DNA of 25,325 bases from Chara braunii. Its lineage: Eukaryota; Streptophyta; Charophyceae; Charales; Characeae. Every line of letters starts with the position of its first letter. The first letter of the stretch is position 1. Below the pieces are notes generated by a model. That model searched no databases, was not told where the DNA came from, and saw only the letters and a program-made list of their open reading frames with translations. Positions 18,842 to 25,325 of this stretch are shown here, piece by piece. The stretch lies in the NCBI GenBank assembly GCA_003427395.1, contig BFEA01000408.1:396433-421757 (forward strand). The letters run 5' to 3'. The translations under genes were made by a program, and so were the position numbers.

Positions 18842-20466
18842 ATGACTCAGCTAACTTCAGTGCAATGGCGGACCTTGTTAGATGCATCCAGTGATGCCGA
18901 AAAACCATATCTACAAACACTCTTAAATAATGCAATCAAAAGGGAACAGGAGGCAGAAAGGAGAGGAAGGAGACATTGCTGAAAAGGCAAGTGGCCATCC
19001 TAGAGACTGTTCCCTCACTGACTGAAGAGCAGTGTGGGGAACAGTTGCAGTCTATACTCATAACCCTTGTTCAAGTCAGGAATTTTGAGGATCATACCAC
19101 TCAAATCGTTGAAGTCTTCGCAAAGTTGCAAACATTTCACGATGATCTGATTGATATGACTCGCAAGTACTATGAATTGACAAGGGAGGTGGCTGAGCTG
19201 CGACAAGCCCAAGTGGCCAACCCTCTTCCTCTACCCCCTAGATCTGAAGCTGCAATCGAAACTACCTTTGCCTCTCTTACTGTATCTTCTTCCTTGAATG
19301 TGTTGGCAACAGAGGTCGCAAAACCAGTGTTTTATCCCACCCACATCCGACCCAGTCCAAGCCTTGATATGTCATATTTACCCGCACCCAGTGCCACCCA
19401 TGTAAAAAAAAATAATTTTACCCTGACCCAGCCCACCCAAGCTAATGAAATTTTTTCGTACCCGTACCTAGCCCACCCAGAATCTGCAATGGAAGCCTTA
19501 CCCCTACCCAGCCACACCCACCCCTAGATTTAATCCACCCGCATCCGCCCGCACCCGCGACCAATTTTCATCCACCCGTGCCCGGCCGTACCCATGCCCA
19601 AAGTTTACCACCCAGCATGCCCTTCTTACTCTCCACATACACAACGGACAAAAAATATGGCAATGTATCTATCCATGTTCTAGCGGGCGATTCAGTCTCA
19701 TTGAGCACATTTGGAGACTACTGGAGCGAGGCCTGTTGCTAGGCCACGCCTATTTTGCACATTTCGAGAGTAGCGGAAAAAGAAAACAACCAGGCCTAAT
19801 TCCTACTACTGGTAGGACCAGGCCCTAATACCTGGGGAGGGTGGGGATAAAAAATGGAGGGTGCAGGCCAAATACATAATGCCGCATGACCCTAATACAA
19901 CCTATATGTCCTATACTAGCCTCTTATACAGGCCTACAGACTTCGGGTCACCCGGACGAAACCTCTACCCGGCCGTACCCGCCCACACATTTTTCCAACA
20001 CCCAGCCATACCCCCCCGAAACTTTCCCAACCCACCCAATTCCACCCAACACATTTTCACACCCATGCAAACCAGCCCACACCCTTTCTGCCACACCCGC
20101 ACCCAACCAAAACTGTTGGTTACGGCTGGGTACGGTCGGGTCGGGTCACGGCCACCCATTGGCGACCTCTGATTGGCAACCCCCTCGAGACCTGCAACAG
20201 GTGCAGTTTCCATTGTTGCTGTGACAAGCAGCGAGGCTGAAAATTCTGCAACTGGTGCAGCCCCAAGATTGGAACTAGCAGGAGCAGGTCCCAGCTACGT
20301 CGGTCCCTATGTAGATCGTAAGGCGGTTCAAATACCGTCTAAGTACGACGACAAAGAAGACATCAAATCCTGGATCGACTCCATGAGGGCATATTTCGAG
20401 ATTCTGGGGACTCAACCTGAGAACCAGACCGTGATCATGAGAATGAATGTTGAACCGGTGTCAGGA
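18842..20466 (+). pseudogene. Second Ty3-type gag, frameshifted, truncated, interrupted by hAT element
   Basis: The first ATG at 18842 (MTQLTSVQW) opens a frame that shifts near 18965-18975 and goes on in another frame to 19309, with a coiled-coil-like stretch (MTRKYYELTREVAELRQ). After the 862-bp insertion the same frame resumes at about 20180 and holds the gag-domain signature KYDDKEDIKSWIDSMRAYFEILG. Removing the insert and one target copy (870 bases, 290 codons) keeps the frame. Coding similarity stops near 20466 and a stop follows at 20482. No zinc knuckle or pol is present. The frame is also open upstream to at least 18716 without an ATG. Confidence 0.6.
19310..20171. mobile_element. 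862-bp non-autonomous hAT-like DNA transposon
   Basis: The left end CAGAGGTCGCAAA and the reverse complement of the right end, CAGAGGTCGCCAA, match at 12 of 13 positions. Flanks are GTTGGCAA (19302-19309) and ATTGGCAA (20172-20179), an 8-bp duplication with one mismatch; 8-bp duplications and CAGAG-type ends are the hallmark of the hAT superfamily. It has no transposase, so it was mobilised in trans. Its interior is rich in ACCC/CCCG strings on the plus strand, and the last part carries GGTCGGGTCGGG, common in subterminal repeats of hAT elements where transposase binds. Confidence 0.85.
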
Positions 20467-21012
20467 CAAGTAAGTCCCGAATAACTTCCCATCACTCGAG
20501 AGACCAAATATGGACGAACTGTGCACAACAAAGAAATCCAGAGTGAGACGAGATAAAGGATTAGGCCGCAGCAGAGAGTAATGCCCTGGGGCAAGAACCA
20601 CAGGGGGAAAAAACTAAGCGGCAGCAAGCGAGCGAGCGCAAAAACAGGGGCACGTAGAACATAGCAGGAGGCCAGGAGGGCCATCGAAATGTAATAAGAC
20701 TAAGGCCAAAGGACCCTTTGAACTAGCAATTGCAGTGCGACAACATAAGGGAATGAGGAAGCCAAGAGATGGGCGGCCCAGAGGCCGCGGGAAGTCACGA
20801 AATGAGGGGCTAACATGGAGGCCACCTTCGGGAGACTCGGAGCAGAGACCCACGACCAAAAGAGATCGGCGCGTACAAGGCGCGAGGAAAGACTAGGGAG
20901 AAGGGTTGCCATGAGGCGACAAGATGCCCAAGGGGCATGGGACACCACAGGGAAAGGCACCCGGGGCCACGTGGGGCTAAGTAAAAATAATGGCGTCCGG
21001 GGCGAAATGTGC

Positions 21013-21116
21013 CGGGGACCACAGGCGGGACTAAGTGTCGGGGATCACCGGAGGGACTAAGTGTCGGGGACCACCGACGGGACAAGTGGCGGGGACATGT
21101 GAAAGTCCCAAGAAGA
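21013..21116. repeat. 26-bp tandem repeat, about 3.5 copies
   Basis: Units beginning CGGGGA start at 21013, 21039, 21065 and 21090, with the form CGGGGACCACCGACGGGACT followed by AAGTGT. Slightly diverged. A single diverged CGGGGACC match recurs near 22420 in the duplicated segment. Confidence 0.8.
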
Positions 21117-21129
21117 AATGGCGGCACCA

Positions 21130-21735
21130 CATGAGGGGAAATAATAAATGTGAGGTGCACCGTCAAGATCAACATCTTGACGACCAAGAATATTAGCACC
21201 ACTAGTGCAAGCACTAGTAGTGACAAACGGGAAGGCTAAAAGGAAAAGGAAAAGTAAAGAAAACAGAAGTTGGAGGCATAGGAGCAATCCGAAAAATCTC
21301 GGATTAGCCTCCTCTAGGAAAATGGAGTCAAAAGAGGACCTATGTGAAAAATAGCCTCCGGGAGAAAATCGGAGTAGGAGGGGCCACTATGGGGGAAATG
21401 TAGGAGCAAAAGGAAACTCCCATGGGCATGGGAAGACCATTGTTGCAGTCCGAGAAATAACGGACTGCACCATGGGCATAGAGAGGACCAAAACTAAGAG
21501 AAAGAGGCTAGAAAAGGGCCTTAACGGCCACTTGACATTTGGCATGTTAGAAAAAAACGAGAAAAGAAAAGAAAATGTGGGAGAATAAGACAAAAGAGTG
21601 AGAGGGAGTGAGTGAGTTGGCCGTCAGTAGGGACTGCCATAGGTAGGGACTGGCAGGTCCCTACTGTCTAAGAAAGGAGGAGAAAAAAAAAGAAAAAAAA
21701 AGAAAAGAAAAAAAATAGAAAAAGACCTTAACGGT
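21130..21735. repeat. Diverged duplication, copy A
   Basis: Landmarks recur in copy B at a near-constant offset: GTCAAGATC 21162 and 22579, ACTAGTG 21201 and 22619, the AxTCCGA stem 21286 and 22703, GCCATTG-like 21438 and 22856, GGGAC hairpin 21628 and 23058 (offsets 1417-1430). It holds perfect hairpins, e.g. CGTCAAGAT/ATCTTGACG (21161-21182), ACTAGTGC/GCACTAGT (21201-21218), AATCCGA/TCGGATT (21286-21305), GCAGTCCG/CGGACTGC (21445-21468) and a one-bulge 14-bp stem at 21625-21666. Confidence 0.75.
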
Positions 21736-21803
21736 AAAAAACGGTCACTTGGGGAGATTCATCCGTGACCAGATTCATTCTGAAATATGGCGGTTACAAA
21801 GGA

Positions 21804-21840
21804 CTTTGATTTTCTTTAATTTTTGCAGAGAAAATCAAAG
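21804..21840. repeat. Perfect 12-bp inverted repeat
   Basis: CTTTGATTTTCT (21804-21815) and AGAAAATCAAAG (21829-21840) with a 13-base loop. Lies between the two duplicated segments. Confidence 0.85.
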
Positions 21841-22013
21841 GAAATCGAGGCCTCTTGCAACCGGAATAAAACAGCTTACATGCATGAGGAGAAACACATG
21901 TTTGAGGTGCATCCGGGGTCAAAATCGAGTCCGGCTACACATTGGGAATTGGCCGTTTCTTTTTCTTTTCAGTACTAAGGGCTAATTGTAGGGCATTGGG
22001 GCTAAGGAATCAA

Positions 22014-22052
22014 CCCCCATTGCAGTTCGAGTTGGAACGGACTGCATGGGGG
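22014..22052. repeat. 15-bp inverted repeat, GCAGTTCG family hairpin
   Basis: CCCCCAT plus GCAGTTCG on the left pair with CGGACTGC plus ATGGGGG on the right, with one bulge and one G-T pair. It belongs to the recurring GCAGTCCG/CGGACTGC hairpin type seen at 21445, 22183 and 23627. Confidence 0.8.
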
Positions 22053-22549
22053 AGGGAAAACACATGTTCTAGGTGCATCCGAAGCCAATATTGAGCCCGG
22101 ATGCACTAGGAAATTTAACGCTTCATTTTTTTTTAACATGGGGCAAGTTGTGGGGTTGTGGGTGTAGAAAACAGCTATGGCTGCAATCCGAGAAATTACG
22201 GACTGCATGGGGATGCCAAGGCTAAGACGAAATGGGCTACGACAAACCCGGAAGGTTAGAAAAGAGCAATTTCGGCGTGGGGCAAGTAAATACAGTGAAC
22301 GGCAACCGTGAGATGAGATCTCACGGCCTAGAAAAATCGACACACATGTAGAAATGATGGGACCACCAAGGGCAAGGGGCCCCCAAAAAATAAAAATGGG
22401 ACGCCGTCCGGAATGTTGCCGGGGACCAAATGAGTCCAAATAATAAAAATCAGGAAACGGGACATGCGTCGGCGGGACAAGGAAATGGAGCTAGCATGAA
22501 GGAAAATGGCGGGGACTTGGGATGTCCCAAGGGAACCATGAGCGAACAC

Positions 22550-23160
22550 AAGAAATATTTGTGCAAGCAAACGACACTGTCAAGATCAAGGATCAAGACG
22601 GTGGAAAATATTAACACCACTAGTGCGAACACTAGTGGGAGCACGTAGGAGAGCCATGAGAGAAAGAAAAACAAAATAAGGATGTTGAGAAGGCTGCCCA
22701 GCAGTCCGAAATATCTCGGACTAACTAGGCATAAAAAAATAGAGCCTTGAGAGGCTCGACATGAGAAAAAGGCTGCCCTTGGAAAATCGGAGCAAAAAGG
22801 GCTCAAAATTGGGCAAACGGGAGCAAAATAGAGCCCCCTAGGAGCATGGGGATGCCATTGTTGGAATCCGAGATGTAATGGCCAAGTAACAACCATGAAC
22901 CTGGCCTTGAATGAGGCCCTAGGGCCTAGAAAGAGGGTGCACAGCAGTTTGACACTTGTCACAACAGAAATAAAAGAAAAAGAAAGAAAAATGAGAGAAA
23001 AAGGAGGGAGAATGAGACAAAAAGGGAGAAAAGAGTGGAGGAGAGTGTGCCGGCCTATTGGGACATGCACAGTAGAGACTGGCATGTCCCAACTGTGACA
23101 TCATCCCTCCTTGAATGAGGGAGGGCAGTCCGGATTGAAGAGATATGACCCTTGGGGCAA
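22550..23160. repeat. Diverged duplication, copy B
   Basis: Counterpart of 21130-21735. Some hairpins are kept with altered arms: CCACTAGTG/CACTAGTGG (22617-22638), AGTCCGA/TCGGACT (22703-22722) and TTGGGACATGC/GCATGTCCCAA (23058-23092). Others have decayed, such as the counterpart of the 21161 hairpin and that of the 21445 hairpin (near 22861). Confidence 0.75.
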
Positions 23161-23224
23161 AAAGGAAGTGGCCGGTTTTCTTTTGGGCCATGGATCTCAG
23201 ATCATATCTCATGGTAGAGAGGAA

Positions 23225-23261
23225 CTAGCCGTTTTTTTGTGAGTCAGCTCAAAACGGCTAG
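23225..23261. repeat. Perfect 11-bp inverted repeat
   Basis: CTAGCCGTTTT (23225-23235) and AAAACGGCTAG (23251-23261), extendable outward by GGA/TCC with one mismatch. Confidence 0.85.
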
Positions 23262-23430
23262 CTCCGGAATGAGGTGGCACCCCAAAATGGAAAGAAACAA
23301 AAGAGGGAAAATGACAAAATAGTGCATTTGGTCTAAAAAGAGAGCCAGATGCACCAAAAATTGAAAAACTGGACTAAGGGACTCAAAATTGAAGCAAGGG
23401 CTACTAGGGGGTAGCTCGGATTATTGCTGG

Positions 23431-23455
23431 CCTTGGATCTCAGCCAGATCCAAGG
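23431..23455. repeat. Perfect 10-bp inverted repeat with 5-nt loop
   Basis: CCTTGGATCT (23431-23440), loop CAGCC, AGATCCAAGG (23446-23455). Confidence 0.85.
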
Positions 23456-23618
23456 CTGAAAATGTGCCGCCATATGGAAAAATGCTTCGGCCTACTCAAA
23501 AGAGGCCGAAATTTGAAAAAATCGAGCCACAAGACCTTTTTCTTTCAAATAAAAATGCCCCTTGGGCACTAGGACCCAAGGGGGCAGCATTTGTGAGGCA
23601 AAAAGGAGGTCGGAGTAG

Positions 23619-23670
23619 GCCAAGAGGCAGTCCAAGTTGGTACCAACCACTCGGACTGCATGTACTTGGC
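23619..23670. repeat. Three-tier stem-loop
   Basis: GCCAAG/CTTGGC outer arms (23619-23624, 23665-23670), GCAGTCC/GGACTGC middle arms (23627-23633, 23653-23659) and an inner palindrome GTTGGTACCAAC. All three nest in the same order, giving a small multi-stem fold. Confidence 0.75.
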
Positions 23671-24180
23671 CAAAATCAGGCCCAGGTACCTCCAGGAGGG
23701 CCTAGTGAGGGAATTTTGCCTTGGGGGTACCTCGGTTCACCTCAAGGCTCATGGGGAGGCTCATGGGCTGGCCGGACTGCTGGTTTCAGCCTACATAAGT
23801 TGAGGATGCATCTCGCCACTCTCACATTTGCATGAGGAGTGTCCATGCTGCCCAAGTGAGCTCAAAGGAGCACCTTTGCACTTGGAGTGAGAGGGGAGGA
23901 GCCCATGCTAGTGGGAGAGCTTAGAGGAGACTAGGAGGTAGTGGGGAGGACTCTAGAGGATAGTGATGGTGGGAGAGACACTTGGGAGGTGATCCGCCAT
24001 ATCCCTCTTGGGTGTAGGAGAGAAGGAGAGGCGAGAGGAACCCCATTAGGCCTCCTAGAGGAGAGGACTCCATAGCCATAGCTGGGGGAGCTTGCCATAG
24101 CCTAGGAGAGAGCAAGGGAGGAGGAGAGAAGGGCTTCGAGAAGAAGGAAGCCATAACTAAGAGGGGATTGTGCAAGGAGA

Positions 24181-24484
24181 GGAAGCTTCATCAAGACGAC
24201 ACCAACATCAAGGAATCAATAAGGTGAGAGGAAGGAAGAGGCTTCTTCTTCTTCTTCTTCTTCTTCTCCTTCTTCTTCCTCTTCTTCCTCCTCACTCCCT
24301 CCTTCCTCCTTCCCTCCTCTCTCCTCTTCATCTCCTCCTTCCTCCTCTTTACTTCCATTCTCTTTGTCTTCCTCCTCTGCTTCTCCATCTCCATCTCCCT
24401 CATCTCTCTCCCCTTCTCCTCCATCCTTTCTTACATCATCTTCCCTCCTCCATGGACTACTCAAACTCTCCTCTTTCACTTATA
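24181..24484. repeat. Polypyrimidine block with CTT and TCC microsatellites
   Basis: From about 24241 to 24440 the plus strand is nearly all C and T (CTT runs, then CCT/TCT mixtures), directly after about 350 bases of purine-rich DNA. The open frames on both strands are low-complexity (Leu/Ser/Pro, or Glu/Lys). Not coding in my judgement. Confidence 0.8.
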
Positions 24485-25212
24485 CACTAGGGGGTAGTAC
24501 TCCGCTTCACACATGGATGCTTCTTGATGCAATCTTGGTGATCTGGGAGCTTGAAACTTGTGATTTTCACACTCACACTAGTAGGTAGTATAGCGCTTCA
24601 CCCACGAGTGATCCTTGATGCAATCTTGGTGATTTGAGAGTTTTAAACTTCTCATTTTCATATTCGCACTAGTAGGTAGTTTAACGCTTCACACATGGAT
24701 GCTTCTTGATGTAATCTTGGTGATTTGGGAGCTTCAAACTTGTGATTTTCACACTCACACTAGTAGGTAGTACAACGCTTCACTCATGAGTGACCCATGA
24801 TGCAATCTTAGTGATTTGGGCTCTCCAAACTTGTATTTTTCACACTCACACTAGTAGGTAGTGTAGCGCTCCACACATGGATGCTTCTTGATGCAGTCTT
24901 GGTGATTTGAGAACTTCAAACTTGTGATTTGCACACTCACACGAGTAGGTGGTATAGCGCTTCACCCATGAGTGATTCTTGATGCAATCTTGGTGAGTTG
25001 GGAGCTTCAAACTTGTGATTTTCACACTCACACTAGTAGGTGGTACAACACTACACCTATGATTGATCCATGATACAATCATGGTGACATGAGCTCTCCA
25101 AGCCTGTAATTCTCACTCATACACTAGAGGGAAGTGCACCGCTACATTCAAAGATGACCTTTGATTCAACTTTGGTGATCTTGCCTACTTAGACTCTTAT
25201 TTTCACTTACGT
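24485..25212. repeat. 91-bp satellite array, about 8 units, alternating A/B types
   Basis: CACTAG (or CACGAG) marks unit starts at 24485, 24576, 24667, 24758, 24849, 24940, 25031 and 25122, exactly 91 bases apart each time. Units 1, 3 and 5 carry ACACATGGATGCTTC; units 2, 4 and 6 carry a form like ACCCATGAGTGATCC. So the first six alternate, a dimer of 182 bp. Units 7 and 8 are more diverged. The array fades out near 25212. Confidence 0.92.
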
Positions 25213-25220
25213 AACAGCAT

Positions 25221-25325
25221 GTGATGTTCCGGATGATCTTTCCCTTCATGTACATGTGTCTTTCATTAGTCTAGCATCTCCTTGTCTTGTTCATACTTGG
25301 TGTGATGTTCCGGATGATCTTTCCC
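25221..25325. repeat. Start of another tandem repeat, 81-bp spacing
   Basis: The 24 bases at 25221-25244, beginning GTGATGTTCCGGATGATC, recur exactly at 25302-25325, where the window ends. Whether a longer array follows cannot be seen. Confidence 0.7.

Larger units (their letters stand above)
17316..20466 (+). mobile_element. Remnant of a second, plus-strand Ty3-type element
   Basis: TGGTATTGGAG at 17316-17326 resembles the initiator-Met primer site TGGTATCAGAG and follows ...ATAACAT, consistent with an LTR ending in CA at 17314. Downstream come a 1.5 kb leader and a Ty3-like gag with frameshift, hAT insertion and loss of everything beyond 20466. Neither its 5' LTR start nor any pol is recognised. 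The orientation is opposite to the large element. The gag is fairly certain; the primer site and LTR end are tentative. Confidence 0.5.
20467..24180. other. Purine-rich, gene-free tract with many strong hairpins
   Basis: The plus strand is purine-rich and minus-strand open frames are therefore Phe/Leu/Ser/Pro-rich and not credible proteins. Perfect or near-perfect inverted repeats occur at 21161-21182, 21201-21218, 21286-21305, 21445-21468, 21625-21666, 21804-21840, 22014-22052, 22183-22206 (one mismatch), 22306-22326, 22617-22638, 22703-22722, 23058-23092, 23225-23261, 23431-23455, 23556-23586 and 23619-23670. Part of the tract is a duplication (21130-21735 and 22550-23160). I do not recognise the family. 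It may be a large non-coding transposon inserted in the second gag at 20466. Confidence 0.75.

Noticed and set aside
22450-23085. 211-codon minus-strand open frame, membrane-like (Phe/Leu-rich)
   Set aside because: Follows from purine-rich plus strand; it crosses several hairpins and its counterpart in the duplicated segment is not open in the same way.
24170-24490. Low-complexity open frames on both strands
   Set aside because: Produced by trinucleotide microsatellites that stay open in several frames.

Overview
The window looks like repeat-dense, transposon-derived DNA from a plant or streptophyte alga. The main polyprotein has a Ty3/gypsy domain order and a chromodomain-like tail, and its wording reminds me of elements in charophyte algae such as Chara. 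That species guess rests on memory of protein style, not on a search. I see no convincing host protein-coding gene. Almost everything is nested mobile elements, tandem repeats and a large hairpin-rich non-coding tract.

Layout. Positions 238-15909 hold one Ty3/gypsy retrotransposon on the minus strand. Its 5' LTR is at 14914-15909, the tRNA-iMet-like primer site near 14848-14864, a long leader follows, then a broken gag (about 13576-11773), a broken pol (11776-8126) and a polypurine tract (8103-8089). The 3' LTR survives in two halves, 238-729 and 7583-8088, because about 6.85 kb of ORF-less DNA (730-7582) is inserted in it. The gag stop and pol start overlap as ATGA. Pol keeps one frame but has three in-frame stops; gag has two stops and two frameshifts. 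The element is dead but fairly young: the two LTRs look about 93-95% identical by eye.

The 6.85 kb insertion begins TGTCG, ends CGACA and is flanked by a GCGT duplication, as expected of integration by a retroviral-type integrase. It has no long gene. It carries a tRNA-like Pol III A/B-box unit, a compact GC hairpin and a well-preserved U6 snRNA-like sequence ending in T6 (1622-1870), a 47-bp tandem duplication, an array of about ten copies of a 16-nt motif (4409-5202), degenerate ~115-124 bp repeats and a duplicated palindrome.

From about 17316 to 20466 there are remains of a second, plus-strand Ty3-type element: a possible primer site, a long leader and a broken gag. That gag is interrupted by an 862-bp non-autonomous hAT-like element (19310-20171) with clear TIRs and an 8-bp target duplication. 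From 20466 to about 24180 lies a purine-rich, gene-free tract with at least 16 short, strong hairpins, part of it duplicated at an offset of about 1.42 kb. Some hairpins at equivalent positions differ by paired (compensatory) changes. The window ends with a polypyrimidine block, a 91-bp satellite with an alternating A/B (182-bp) order, and the start of another, 81-bp repeat.
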